Shown here: piece by piece, positions 26,442 through 35,504 of the stretch
How the letters are laid out: each line of letters opens with the position of its first letter
Numbering within the stretch: the stretch's first letter is position 1
DNA from: Chitinophagales bacterium
GTDB lineage: Bacteria > Bacteroidota > Bacteroidia > Chitinophagales > JADIYW01
Direction of reading: 5' to 3'
Assembly: GCA_020636545.1 (NCBI GenBank)
Contig: JACJXS010000008.1
Location: 248,001 to 312,000 of the forward strand
DNA length: 64,000 nucleotides
Notes under the pieces: generated by a model
Databases searched by the model: none
What the model was told of the DNA's origin: nothing
The model's input: only the letters and a program-made list of their open reading frames with translations
Translations under genes and position numbers: made by a program

Positions 26442-26999
26442 ATGGAAAAATTAATTTATGAACCCTGGCCTTGGTATTTAGCAGGTGTATTAATTACAGT
26501 CAATGTCTATTTACTTTTATATTTAGGAAAAAAGTTTGGTATTTCAACAGGATTTAAAACATCTTGTAGTGTTTTGGGTGCAGGAAAAGTTGCTTCATTT
26601 TTCAATTACAATTGGAAAGAAGAAAGATGGCTTTTAGTCTATATCTTAGGTACTATAATTGGTGGTTTTATAGCATTCCAGTTTATGAATGGTGATGCTC
26701 CAGTGCTAGTTTCTGAAAGTACTAAACTTGCATTAGAAAAGTTAAACATAGTTCCTAATCAATCTTTTCTGCCGAGTGAAATTTATGGCTTAGAGTTTTT
26801 TAGTATCAAAAGATTATTAATATTGGTTGTTGGTGGTTTATTGATAGGATTTGGAACACGATGGGCTGATGGTTGCACTTCAGGTCATGCAATATCAGGA
26901 CTTTCTAATTTACAATTACCTTCATTAGTTGCTGTAATAGGCTTTTTTATTGGTGGTTTATTGATGACATTTGTTTTTATTCCCTTAATTTTTAAATAA
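26442..26999 (+). CDS. YeeE/YedE-family sulfur transporter subunit (first half)
   Basis: A 185-residue membrane protein with four or five helices. It has two cysteine motifs of the sulfur-transport family: TSCSVLGAGK near residue 47 and RWADGCTSGHAISGLSNLQLPS near 148. The relative TsuA (YeeE) imports thiosulfate. Here the transporter is split into two genes, with the partner at 27008. Two -7-like boxes (TAAATTTG at 26409, TAGCTTTG at 26417) could give it a promoter of its own within the operon. Confidence 0.88.
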   Translation: MEKLIYEPWPWYLAGVLITVNVYLLLYLGKKFGISTGFKTSCSVLGAGKVASFFNYNWKEERWLLVYILGTIIGGFIAFQFMNGDAPVLVSESTKLALEKLNIVPNQSFLPSEIYGLEFFSIKRLLILVVGGLLIGFGTRWADGCTSGHAISGLSNLQLPSLVAVIGFFIGGLLMTFVFIPLIFK

Positions 27000-27007
27000 A
27001 CAATACG

Positions 27008-27424
27008 ATGAAAAAGGATATTAGATTTTTATTAGTAGGTATATTTTTCGGAATTGTTTTAACAAAAGCACAAGTTGTTTCTTGGTTTAGAATTTATGAG
27101 ATGTTTCGATTTGAATCTTTTCACATGTATGGAATTATTGGAACGGCAGTAGTTACAGGTATCATTTTGGTACAGTTTATTAAGAGAACCAAACACAAAA
27201 GTGTAGATGGTTTGGAAATTTTCATTGAAGAAAAACCAAAAACTTATAAAGCAAATTTATTAGGTGGAATTATATTTGGATTAGGTTGGGCATTAGTGGG
27301 TGCTTGTCCTGGTCCTCTTTATATTCTAATAGGTGGTGGTTTTTTTGCGGTTATAATAGTTATTCTTTCTGCAATCTTTGGAACATTCTTATATGGCTTA
27401 TTAAGAGATAAATTGCCGCACTAA
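27008..27424 (+). CDS. YeeE/YedE-family sulfur transporter subunit (DUF6691-type second half)
   Basis: A 138-residue membrane protein with four helices. The motif GLGWALVGACPGPLYILIGGG is the conserved CPGP cysteine segment of this family. It lies 8 bases behind the first subunit, so the two are co-transcribed and probably pair to form one pore. The usual partners in related operons (persulfide dioxygenase, rhodanese) are not next to it. Confidence 0.88.
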   Translation: MKKDIRFLLVGIFFGIVLTKAQVVSWFRIYEMFRFESFHMYGIIGTAVVTGIILVQFIKRTKHKSVDGLEIFIEEKPKTYKANLLGGIIFGLGWALVGACPGPLYILIGGGFFAVIIVILSAIFGTFLYGLLRDKLPH

Positions 27425-27458
27425 TTATTAGAAGATTATAAAATTAAGTTGTTGAATT

Positions 27459-28232
27459 TTACAAATCCAACTCATTATTTACACCTAATCCAAAAAGGGC
27501 AAAGTCATATTTTACGGGATCTTGTGGGTCAAATTTTCGTAAAGTAGCGTCTAATTCTTGTAATGCTTTAAGGTCGTTATTTTTTCTAGTGATTAATCCT
27601 AAGGCTCGTGCAATATTTCCAGAATGTACATCTAATGGACAAGATAATTTTGACGGATGAATAGCCCAAATACCAAAATCTACACCACAATTATCTTTTC
27701 GACACATCCATCTTAAAAACATATTGATACGTTTTGCTACACTGCCTTTTTCAGGATTTGCAATATGCTTTTCTGTACGAAATTCGTGTGACAACTCAAA
27801 GAAAATAGAATGAAATGCACTTATAGCTGGTAATAAACTAGTGTCTGACTGATGTTGGATAAATATACTTTCTAAGCCATTATGCTTAGTGTAAATATTT
27901 CTAAGAGATTGAATAAAATATTTAAAATCTACACCATTAAATGTTCGATGCACAAAAGTATCTAATCTATCCAATTGTTTTTTATTGTGCGATAAGATAA
28001 AATCATACGGAGCATTGCCCATCAATTGGAGCATTTTTTTACCATTTTTGATAATCATTTTACGGTTGCCCCACGCAATTGTAGCTACCAAAAATCCAAT
28101 GATTTCAATATCTTCTTTACTTGTAAATTGATGGGGTAGTTGTATTGGGTCATCGCTGATAAAATCTAATGTGTTGTATTGTGCAACTTTCTCTTCTAAA
28201 AATAATTTCAAGCTTTCATTATCCCACTCCAT
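27459..28232 (-). CDS. TIGR02757/DUF2400 family protein
   Basis: A 257-residue protein of a family common in Bacteroidota. Recognisable segments are FLVATIAWGNRKMIIKNGKKML near the N-terminus, the FKYFIQSLRNIY helix, and RMNMFLRWMCRKDNCGVDFGIW and LSCPLDVHSGNIARALGL at the C-terminal side. The helix-turn pattern resembles HhH-GPD DNA glycosylase folds, but no enzymatic role is established. It is divergent from the small gene at 28282 and probably transcribed alone. Confidence 0.85.
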   Translation of the reverse strand: MEWDNESLKLFLEEKVAQYNTLDFISDDPIQLPHQFTSKEDIEIIGFLVATIAWGNRKMIIKNGKKMLQLMGNAPYDFILSHNKKQLDRLDTFVHRTFNGVDFKYFIQSLRNIYTKHNGLESIFIQHQSDTSLLPAISAFHSIFFELSHEFRTEKHIANPEKGSVAKRINMFLRWMCRKDNCGVDFGIWAIHPSKLSCPLDVHSGNIARALGLITRKNNDLKALQELDATLRKFDPQDPVKYDFALFGLGVNNELDL

Positions 28233-28281
28233 AAAAGAATAAAAATAAGCATTTATGCGAAATTTGTTGTAACTTTAATCT

Positions 28282-28620
28282 ATGTCTTCAGTATTTAATC
28301 AAGAATTGGCAAATAATACTTTGCTTTTATTGCAAGATGAAAGTATAGTTTTTTCTACGAACGAAGAATTTAGAAACTATATTATTCAATTCATCAATAG
28401 ATTGATAACTGAAGATTTTAATCATCTACTATTTATTTTATATAGAATTGATGTGCATGAAGATAAAGTGCGAACACTTTTAGCAGATAATAATGGTGAA
28501 CATGCAGCTGCAACAATTACCGATTTAATTATTGAAAGAGAAAAACAAAAAATGATTACTCGCCAACAATTCAAATCCCAGCAAAATATCTATGAAGATG
28601 AAGAGTGTGAACTTTGGTAA
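28282..28620 (+). CDS. Conserved hypothetical protein
   Basis: A 112-residue, soluble, mostly helical protein with an acidic C-terminus (YEDEECELW). The segment FINRLITEDFNHLLFILYRIDVHEDKVRTLL followed by AATITDLIIEREKQK is reminiscent of short Bacteroidota proteins of unknown function. No motif is recognised. It ends 7 bases before the convergent clpX stop. Coding status is supported by a divergent position with its own upstream region and by normal codon use. Confidence 0.65.
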   Translation: MSSVFNQELANNTLLLLQDESIVFSTNEEFRNYIIQFINRLITEDFNHLLFILYRIDVHEDKVRTLLADNNGEHAAATITDLIIEREKQKMITRQQFKSQQNIYEDEECELW

Positions 28621-28627
28621 GTTAATA

Positions 28628-29869
28628 CTAAACTGCTTTTAAATTTGCAATCGTTGATTTATTGACTTTCTCTTCTGCATAGGTTCTAGTTAATTCAAAT
28701 TTATGAATACTATCATCTGAAGGTAAGTCGTACATAGCTTCGTTGAAAATAATTTCACAAATAGTACGCAAACCTCTGGCTCCCAATTTGTACTCCAATG
28801 CTTTTTCAACAATTAAATCTATTGCATCGTCATTGATTTTTAGTTCAATATTTTCGATAGCAAAAAGCTTTTTATATTGTTTTATCAGTGCATTTTTTGG
28901 TTCTAATAATATAGATTTTAATGCAGTTTTATCTAAAGGATTTAAGTGAACTAATACAGGCAATCTTCCTAATAATTCAGGAATTAAACCAAAAGTTTTA
29001 ATATCCTGATGATTGATAAATGGATAAAAATTATCTTTTATTGATTCAATTTCAGCGTGTTCTTCTCTTTTCTTAAAACCCAAAGATGCAGCTTTGGTAC
29101 GTTTTGCAATGATTTTTTCAATGCCATCAAACGAACCACCACAGATAAATAAAATATTTTTAGTATCTACTTTAATTAATTTCTGTTCTGGATGTTTACG
29201 ACCACCATGTGGCGGCACCAAAACTTCAGTGCCTTCTAATAATTTCAATAAAGATTGTTGCACCCCTTCGCCACCAACATCTCTAGTAATGGAAGGATTG
29301 TCGCTCTTTCTAGTTATTTTATCAATCTCATCAATATATACAATGCCACGTTCAGCTTGAGTTACATCAAAATCACAATTTTGCAATAATCTTGATAAAA
29401 TACTTTCAACATCTTCGCCTACATAACCAGCTTCAGTAAATGTTGTGGCATCAACAATAGTAAATGGAACATCTAATTGTTTAGCAATTGTTTTAGCAAT
29501 CAAGGTTTTTCCAGTTCCTGTTTGACCAACAACTAAAATATTTGACTTTTCAATTTCTACTTCATCATCACTTACTTTTTGGTTCAATCTTTTATAGTGA
29601 TTATAAACAGCAACCGCTATCGCTTTTTTAGCCTCATCTTGTCCAATAATATATTGGTCTAAAGCCTCCTTAATGGCTTTAGGTTTGCTTATTTTTAGTC
29701 TTTTAGTTGGTTTCTTCTTTAAACGCACTAATTCTTCATCTGCTATAATTTTTGCTTGTTCTGCACAGGTTTCACAAATATGTGCATCTAATCCAGATAT
29801 TAAAATTAGTGCCTCTGATTTAGGCTTTCCACAAAAATTACAAAAATCTTGAGCTCTTCCTTTTGCCAT
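28628..29869 (-). CDS. clpX: ATP-dependent Clp protease ATPase subunit ClpX
   Basis: A 413-residue AAA+ unfoldase that feeds substrates to ClpP. The N-terminal zinc-binding domain has Cys10, Cys13, Cys32 and Cys35 (CNFCGK ... CETC). Walker A GQTGTGKT is near residue 118 and Walker B IVYIDEIDKI near 180. Also visible are the substrate loop GYVGED, the RKHPEQK region and the C-terminal small domain (YKLGARGLRTICE). It is the last gene of a tig-clpP-clpX operon, separated from clpP by a strong hairpin. Confidence 0.97.
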   Translation of the reverse strand: MAKGRAQDFCNFCGKPKSEALILISGLDAHICETCAEQAKIIADEELVRLKKKPTKRLKISKPKAIKEALDQYIIGQDEAKKAIAVAVYNHYKRLNQKVSDDEVEIEKSNILVVGQTGTGKTLIAKTIAKQLDVPFTIVDATTFTEAGYVGEDVESILSRLLQNCDFDVTQAERGIVYIDEIDKITRKSDNPSITRDVGGEGVQQSLLKLLEGTEVLVPPHGGRKHPEQKLIKVDTKNILFICGGSFDGIEKIIAKRTKAASLGFKKREEHAEIESIKDNFYPFINHQDIKTFGLIPELLGRLPVLVHLNPLDKTALKSILLEPKNALIKQYKKLFAIENIELKINDDAIDLIVEKALEYKLGARGLRTICEIIFNEAMYDLPSDDSIHKFELTRTYAEEKVNKSTIANLKAV

Positions 29870-29891
29870 TTTTTAGTATTCTTATTAGAAA

Positions 29892-29922
29892 CCAAATGCA
29901 ATCTTAAAAAGATTGCATTTGG
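29892..29922 (-). promoter_or_regulatory. Perfect 14-bp hairpin between clpP and clpX
   Basis: CCAAATGCAATCTT (29892-29905) pairs exactly with AAGATTGCATTTGG (29909-29922) around a 3-base loop. On the minus strand it lies 25 bases after the clpP stop and 22 before the clpX start. No strong U tract follows, so it looks more like an attenuator, RNA-processing or stability element than a full terminator. Confidence 0.65.
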
Positions 29923-29947
29923 AAGTATTTTAAAATTTGAATGATAT

Positions 29948-30625
29948 TTATCGCTTGTTTTTCAATAAAACTTCGTCTATCATTCCGTATTCTTTTGCTT
30001 CTTCAGCAATCATCCAATAGTCTCTATCACTATCATGTTCAATTTTCTCAAAAGGCTGTCCAGAGTGTGTTGCAATAATCTCGTACAATTCTTTTTTCAA
30101 TAATTGAATTTGTTTGTAAGTAATTTCTATTTCAGATGCCTGACCTTGAGCACCGCCCATTGGTTGGTGAATCATTACTCTTGAGTGTTTTAGTGCAGAA
30201 CGTTTTCCTTTTTCTCCAGCACATAATAAAACAGCTGCCATTGATGCCGCCATTCCTGTACAGATAGTTGCCACATCAGGATTGATATATTGCATTGTAT
30301 CATAAATTCCCAAACCAGCATAAACACTGCCTCCAGGAGAATTGATATAAATTTGTACATCTCTAGTGTTATCAGCAGATTCTAAGAAAAGCAATTGAGC
30401 CATGATGATATTAGAAACATAATCATCAATTGCTGTTCCCATAAAGATAATTCTATCCATCATTAATCTGGAAAAAACATCTAAAGCTGCAACATTCATG
30501 GGTCTTTCCTCGATAATATTTGGAGTAAGATTAGTAATGTTCTTATCAATAAATTGATCTACATATACACTTGATAAGCCATGATGCTTAGTAGCATATT
30601 TTCTAAATTCGTTGCCTAAATTCAT
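29948..30625 (-). CDS. clpP: ATP-dependent Clp protease proteolytic subunit ClpP
   Basis: A 225-residue serine protease. The catalytic triad is visible: Ser128 (GMAASMAA), His153 (SRVMIHQP) and Asp202 (SDRDYWM). The INSPGGS oxyanion segment is at 95-100. The protein probably carries a short N-terminal propeptide as usual. It lies 6 bases downstream of tig and upstream of clpX, forming the classical protein-quality-control operon. Confidence 0.97.
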   Translation of the reverse strand: MNLGNEFRKYATKHHGLSSVYVDQFIDKNITNLTPNIIEERPMNVAALDVFSRLMMDRIIFMGTAIDDYVSNIIMAQLLFLESADNTRDVQIYINSPGGSVYAGLGIYDTMQYINPDVATICTGMAASMAAVLLCAGEKGKRSALKHSRVMIHQPMGGAQGQASEIEITYKQIQLLKKELYEIIATHSGQPFEKIEHDSDRDYWMIAEEAKEYGMIDEVLLKNKR

Positions 30626-30631
30626 ATTTTG

Positions 30632-31990
30632 TTATTTTGTTTGATTTACGTAATCTTCAAATGTAACGACTTCTTCTGAAATTTTTACTTTTGATATCAA
30701 TAAATCAAACAATTTTTGTTCCAAAGCTGCATCGAATGACTTTCTGACATGGTCTTCTTTTTTTAGCATATTGTCATTAAGCATATCTAAGGTTGCATCA
30801 TCTATGCCACCACCGCCATACATAGCAAATTGTCTTTTGATTTGTTCTTTAGAAAAAGTTCTAACATCTTCCATCTCAATTTTAATGTCATTGTCTTTGG
30901 CAATTCTTGTACTAATGATATTCCAAGCCATACCTTTCACAAAACTTGGGTATTCTAAATCTATTTGTTCATCAGAAACTGGCTTCTCATTGGTGTTTTT
31001 TATAAATCTTTTCAAGAATGTTTCTGGAAAATCTAATTGAATTTTATCCATCAATTCTTTATAGATATTTTCTTTAGCTGTATTTTGGTAGATTTGTTCT
31101 GTATGGTTTTCAATCTCTGTTTTTATTCTATTTCTAAAATCTTCTTCAGAAGTTACATTCCCTTCGCCATATACTTTGTCAAACAATGATTGGTCAATTG
31201 CTGATTGTTTTAGGCGTGTAACTTTAGTAATTGTAAATTGGAAGTTTTCAGGTAAAATAGTTGGAATATTTTCTTTAATACCTAAAATATTTTTTGCAAC
31301 TTGTTCTCTGTCTCTATCTACTAAAGTAAATGGATTAGCAGTAAATGAATCGCCAACCTTTTGTTTTGCTAATGCTTTTCTTACTTTTTTATCTTCAATC
31401 ATATCTTCATTCAAAACAGTAGTGTTTTGAATGCCACCTTCTTTTATTGCTTTCCCTTCTAATTCTTTCAACTCAAAAGTGATGATATCTTTTTCTTGAA
31501 TAGTATCCGTGATTTCTTCCGCATCTCCATATCTCAAGCTAATATCGTCTATCTCTTTATCAATATCTTTTTCTGAAACTGTTATTTTTTTTGCACTTAC
31601 TTGGATAGAAGCTAATTCAGGAACTGAAAATTCAGGAACCATACCAATTTCAAATTCAAAAGTAATATCCGCTGGTTGATTAATATCAATTACCACTTGA
31701 TTGTTGTCAGCTTTAGGTAGAGGTTGTCCAAGAATATCTAGCTTTTCTTCTTGGATATATTTGTTCAAAGTCTCAGAAGTTAGCTTATTGACTTCGTCAA
31801 AAAGGATAGCATTGCCGTACATTTTTTTTACTAACCCTGCTGGCACGTGTCCAACCCTAAATCCTTTGATACTTACTTTTTTTCTGTAATCTTGAAGCAT
31901 TTTATCCACTTGTGGCATATAATCTTCCTTTTGGATATTTACAGTAAGTACTGCATTTACATTGTCGGTGTTTGTTTTTGTAATATTCAT
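30632..31990 (-). CDS. tig: Trigger factor (ribosome-associated chaperone)
   Basis: A 452-residue trigger factor. The ribosome-binding signature GFRVGHVPAGLVKKMYG is at about residues 43-60. A PPIase-like region follows (DEFEL-type ITFELKELEGKAIKEGG) and then the long helical C-terminal arms. Sequence identity to model trigger factors is low, as usual in Bacteroidota. It begins the tig-clpP-clpX operon, on the opposite side of tRNA-Leu. Confidence 0.92.
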   Translation of the reverse strand: MNITKTNTDNVNAVLTVNIQKEDYMPQVDKMLQDYRKKVSIKGFRVGHVPAGLVKKMYGNAILFDEVNKLTSETLNKYIQEEKLDILGQPLPKADNNQVVIDINQPADITFEFEIGMVPEFSVPELASIQVSAKKITVSEKDIDKEIDDISLRYGDAEEITDTIQEKDIITFELKELEGKAIKEGGIQNTTVLNEDMIEDKKVRKALAKQKVGDSFTANPFTLVDRDREQVAKNILGIKENIPTILPENFQFTITKVTRLKQSAIDQSLFDKVYGEGNVTSEEDFRNRIKTEIENHTEQIYQNTAKENIYKELMDKIQLDFPETFLKRFIKNTNEKPVSDEQIDLEYPSFVKGMAWNIISTRIAKDNDIKIEMEDVRTFSKEQIKRQFAMYGGGGIDDATLDMLNDNMLKKEDHVRKSFDAALEQKLFDLLISKVKISEEVVTFEDYVNQTK

Positions 31991-32066
31991 TGAATAAAAA
32001 ATTGATCTATCTAAAAAATTAAATGTTGAACAGCAGTGCGAAACTAACCATTCAACATTTGTTGTT

Positions 32067-32150
32067 TTGGTGCGGGTGGAGGGACTCGAACCCCCATGGT
32101 TGCCCGCTAGATCCTAAGTCTAGTGCGTCTACCAATTTCGCCACACCCGC
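32067..32150 (-). tRNA. tRNA-Leu (anticodon TAG), CCA encoded
   Basis: On the minus strand an 84-base tRNA starts GCGGGTGTGGCGAAATTGG. The 7-bp acceptor stem pairs GCGGGTG with CACCCGC, and the D-loop has GGTAGACGC. The anticodon stem CTAGA brackets CTTAGGA (anticodon TAG). A long variable arm marks a class II leucine tRNA. GGTTCGAGTCC forms the T arm, and the 3' ACCA is encoded. Confidence 0.96.
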
Positions 32151-32274
32151 ATTTGGAGTGCAAAGATAAAATTCTTTTTTCTAAAATTAATATTAAATTT
32201 TGTCGCATTGTTTTACTAGATATGGGATTTTGAGAAGTGGGAGATATGAGCTGTGAATTCAAAATAAATCAATT

Positions 32275-32379
32275 TTCGCCTTTGTCAGGTATTGTCACTT
32301 GCCAACACACATAAATAAAGTGGTCTATAAAGTTGAGTATTGAGAAATTCTGCAATAAGAAATAATACCTTTTGAGAGG
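32275..32379 (+). repeat. Dispersed two-hairpin repeat, copy A
   Basis: About 105 non-coding bases between tRNA-Leu and the ABC permease. It is related to 45908-46005, which lies in the opposite orientation. Shared blocks are TTCGCCTTTG[T/G]CAGGTATT, TGCCAACACACA, GTTGA(A/G)TA and ACCTTTTGAG. Each end can fold as a hairpin in copy B, and the pairing is weaker here. Confidence 0.55.
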
Positions 32380-32454
32380 AATAGTAGATTTTTGACAAAA
32401 TTGATAATTCCCATCGATTTATTTTTACATTATTTAATTCCCTCATTAAATGAT

Positions 32455-32462
32455 TATCTTTG
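32455..32462 (+). promoter_or_regulatory. -7 promoter box of the ABC permease
   Basis: TATCTTTG, matching the Bacteroidota TAnnTTTG consensus, 4 bases before a GTG that begins the conserved part of the permease. It supports the internal GTG start over the upstream TTG. Confidence 0.45.
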
Positions 32463-32466
32463 TTTA

Positions 32467-33702
32467 GTGAATTATCTCGATATTATTAAAATTGCTTTTC
32501 AGGCTATTAAAACAAATTTAGTACGAACTATAATTACTTGTAGTATTATTGGTATCGGTATTATGGCATTGGTGGGTATTTTGACTTCTGTAGATGGACT
32601 TAAAATGTATATGACGAATAGTTTCAGTGCGATGGGTGCAAATTCTTTTAAGATTAGAAATAGTAGTATTGGGTTTAATTTAGATGGTGATAATGTTGCA
32701 CCTAAAGTATATCCGAGTATCACTTATTTGGAAGCCAATAATTTCAAAAAGATATTTGAAAACTATAGCACATCTATCCAATATATTGGTTCAGGAGGAT
32801 CGACTTTGAAAAATAAAACGACAAAGTCAAATCCTAATATTATGATTATTGGGACAGATGAAAATTATATTGAAAATGAAGGCTATCATTTAGAATACGG
32901 ACGAAATTTTAGTTTAAGAGAATTACAACAAGGAATAAATGTGGCAATTCTAGGTTACTCTACTGCCAAAAAATTATTCGGTTCTAATTTTTCTTTAATC
33001 CAAAATAATCCTTTTATAAAAATTGATGATATTCAGTATAATGTGATTGGTGTTTTAAATGAAAAAGGTTCTAGTTTTATTACAACTGATAATATCACAT
33101 TAATTCCGATTGTGAAAGCAAGACAAGATTTTGCAAGTGCGAAACCATCTTATATTATTAGTGTAAAAAATGGTACAACGGATAGTCTTGGTGCAGTAGT
33201 AGATAAAGCAATTGCTGTGATGCGAAATGTTAGAAAGCTAAAACCAAGTAATGAAAATAACTTTGATATTATGAAAAGTGATAGCATCTCTGGTATGTTC
33301 GTAGAAAAAATGGGAATGGCAACCATAGCTGGATTTATTATTGGATTAATAACATTATTTGGTGCAGCCATAGGGTTAATGAATATCATGATGGTCAGTG
33401 TAACGGAACGGACTAAAGAAATTGGCACACTGAAAGCTATTGGTGCAACAAACAAAAATATTTTAATACAGTTTTTATTTGAAGCAATAGTTATTTGTCA
33501 ATTAGGAGGACTTTTAGGTATTATCTTAGGTGTTTCAGTGGGTAATTTAGTTTCTATTTCGATTGGCGGAACTTTTATGATACCTTGGAATTGGATATTA
33601 TTAGGTATTGCTTTTTGTTTAATCGTTGGTTTGATTTCGGGAATTTATCCAGCGATAAAAGCCGCCAAACAAGATCCTATTGAAGCTTTACGATACGAAT
33701 AG
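32467..33702 (+). CDS. ABC transporter permease, MacB/FtsX type
   Basis: 411 residues from the GTG at 32467 ([20 protein letters not shown], the usual start in this family). An N-terminal helix, a large extracytoplasmic MacB_PCD-like domain (about 45-270) and three C-terminal helices end in the FtsX domain ([23 protein letters not shown], then [20 protein letters not shown]). It is probably the permease of a MacAB-type lipoprotein or efflux system. The ATPase partner is not adjacent. A TTG at 32392 would extend the protein by 25 unlikely residues. Confidence 0.88.
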   Translation: MNYLDIIKIAFQAIKTNLVRTIITCSIIGIGIMALVGILTSVDGLKMYMTNSFSAMGANSFKIRNSSIGFNLDGDNVAPKVYPSITYLEANNFKKIFENYSTSIQYIGSGGSTLKNKTTKSNPNIMIIGTDENYIENEGYHLEYGRNFSLRELQQGINVAILGYSTAKKLFGSNFSLIQNNPFIKIDDIQYNVIGVLNEKGSSFITTDNITLIPIVKARQDFASAKPSYIISVKNGTTDSLGAVVDKAIAVMRNVRKLKPSNENNFDIMKSDSISGMFVEKMGMATIAGFIIGLITLFGAAIGLMNIMMVSVTERTKEIGTLKAIGATNKNILIQFLFEAIVICQLGGLLGIILGVSVGNLVSISIGGTFMIPWNWILLGIAFCLIVGLISGIYPAIKAAKQDPIEALRYE

Positions 33703-33713
33703 CAATTCTCACT

Positions 33714-34040
33714 ATGAAAACAATTTTATTATTAATTATTTCTAATACATTTATGACTTATGCTTGGTATGGTCATCTAAAAAATCCTAATTGGTCATTG
33801 CCTAAAGTTATTTTAGTGAGCTGGGGAATTGCCTTTTTTGAATACTGTTTTTTAATTCCTGCTAATAAAATTGGCTATCAGGTATTCTCTGTATTTCAAT
33901 TAAAAATTATTCAAGAGATTATTTCTATCTCTATTTTTATCTTATTTGCTTATTTCTTTTTTGGTGAAAAATTGAAATGGAATCATTTTGTAGCGTTTCT
34001 CTTTATTTTTTTAGCAGCTTGGTTTGCTTTCAGGAAATAG
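33714..34040 (+). CDS. DMT-superfamily protein, DUF486
   Basis: A 108-residue four-helix membrane protein of the DUF486 family (TFMTYAWYGHLKNPNWSLPKVILVSWGIAFFEYCFLIPANKIGY). Related proteins are short relatives of drug/metabolite transporters and presumably work as dimers. It lies 11 bases after the permease and is probably co-transcribed. Substrate unknown. Confidence 0.88.
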   Translation: MKTILLLIISNTFMTYAWYGHLKNPNWSLPKVILVSWGIAFFEYCFLIPANKIGYQVFSVFQLKIIQEIISISIFILFAYFFFGEKLKWNHFVAFLFIFLAAWFAFRK

Positions 34041-34051
34041 TATAGTTTGGA

Positions 34052-35308
34052 TTAATTACTCGCCACTTCGTAAATTTCTAAATCAAAATATTTTACGGAA
34101 GAGAATAAATGATCAAAGATATCACTTACAATATTCTCAAATTCATTGGCTTTGGTAGTATTTGTAAACACATATAATTCCAACGGCAAACCAATACTAG
34201 AAACGGGCAATTGACGCACCATTAAGGTCATATCTTGTCTTACTTTCGGGTGATTGCGTAAATACCATTCTACATACTGTCTGAACAATCCTAAATTCGT
34301 CAAATTTCTATCATTAATTCGAACATTCCTATCTGCACCAATTCGTTTATTATGTTCTAGAATTTCCTCACTTTTTTCTTTTATGTAATTGGATATTCCC
34401 TGAATTTGATTGAATTTTTCTAGCTCTGTATCTTCCACAAAACGAATAGATGATTGCTTGATATAAATAGGTCTTTTTATTCTAGTAACACCAGCCTTTT
34501 CAACACCTCTCCAGTTTTGAAAAGACTCTGAGGTTAAGGCATAAGTTGGAATAGTGGTAATTGTTTTATCAAAATTTTGAACTTTTACAGTCGTTAAATT
34601 GATTTCAGTTACATTGCCATCTGCTCCAAATTTACTCATTGTAATCCTGTCGCCAATCTGTACCATATCATTGGTGGTAACTTGTATACTTGCTACAAAA
34701 CCCATAATGGTATCTTTAAACATCAATAACAATACAGCTGACATTGCACCCATTGCAGTAAAAAATGCAACTGGAGATTTGCCTGTAAAGATGGAAAACA
34801 TAATGATAGCACCAAATAAAAACATTATCATTCGTAATACTTGAAGATAACTTTCCAAAGGTTTCTGTCTATATGCAGGATTTTCTTTTAGTAATTCAGC
34901 AGCAGATGAAATTAAAGCCATTATCATCCAAATAATCATTAAAACCATATAGGCATCAGCAAATTTATCTAAAATAGAAATCCATTTCGGAAATCCTATA
35001 AATACTATAGGAATAGAATTTTTTACTAAACTAAATGGGGCAATTAAAGCAAAAAAGTGAGCAAATCTTTTGTTTAATAAATAACCAAAAAATGAATATC
35101 CAGTTCTCTCTTGAGCTCTCCTTAATACGCCTCTGATTATTCCTCTTACTATCAATTGTAATAGATATACTAAAACACTCAAAATTAAGAGCAATACAAA
35201 TACATTGAGGTGCTTTGCAACAGCTTCAGGGACTTTAAAGTCCAATAGCAGGTTAAAAGTAAATTGGCTAATCTCATAGGCGGTGCTATCTTTATCTATA
35301 CTTACCAT
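34052..35308 (-). CDS. Mechanosensitive ion channel, MscS family
   Basis: A 418-residue protein with several N-terminal helices (residues 30-180) and the MscS pore and beta domain (AFFTAMGAMSAVLLLMFKDTIMGFVASIQVTTNDMVQIGDRITM, then VTEINLTTVKVQNFDKTITTIPTYAL). A cytosolic alpha/beta tail follows. It resembles the YbdG branch, with an insert around residue 280-320. It probably releases osmolytes on hypo-osmotic shock. Confidence 0.92.
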   Translation of the reverse strand: MVSIDKDSTAYEISQFTFNLLLDFKVPEAVAKHLNVFVLLLILSVLVYLLQLIVRGIIRGVLRRAQERTGYSFFGYLLNKRFAHFFALIAPFSLVKNSIPIVFIGFPKWISILDKFADAYMVLMIIWMIMALISSAAELLKENPAYRQKPLESYLQVLRMIMFLFGAIIMFSIFTGKSPVAFFTAMGAMSAVLLLMFKDTIMGFVASIQVTTNDMVQIGDRITMSKFGADGNVTEINLTTVKVQNFDKTITTIPTYALTSESFQNWRGVEKAGVTRIKRPIYIKQSSIRFVEDTELEKFNQIQGISNYIKEKSEEILEHNKRIGADRNVRINDRNLTNLGLFRQYVEWYLRNHPKVRQDMTLMVRQLPVSSIGLPLELYVFTNTTKANEFENIVSDIFDHLFSSVKYFDLEIYEVASN

Positions 35309-35458
35309 TGTAGTTCATAATTATGATGCAAAGATATTGAATCCAATACAATTAAAATTCAAGGATATATTGTAAAATGTTAAATATCTATGATTTACAC
35401 TAACTTATTTTCAACACAATACTTACTTAACTTCTATTAACCTAAACAAAATAAATAA

Positions 35459-35483
35459 TCCACCGAAAGGCGGTGGATTTTTT
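35459..35483 (-). terminator. Terminator of the superoxide dismutase gene
   Basis: A hairpin with 7-bp arms (TCCACCG and CGGTGGA, 5-base loop) lies 28 bases beyond the sod stop. It has A/T tracts on both sides (TTTTTT on the plus strand, TTATTTATTTT on the minus), so it could work in either direction. Confidence 0.7.
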
Positions 35484-35504
35484 AATATATTATATATTCT
35501 AAGT

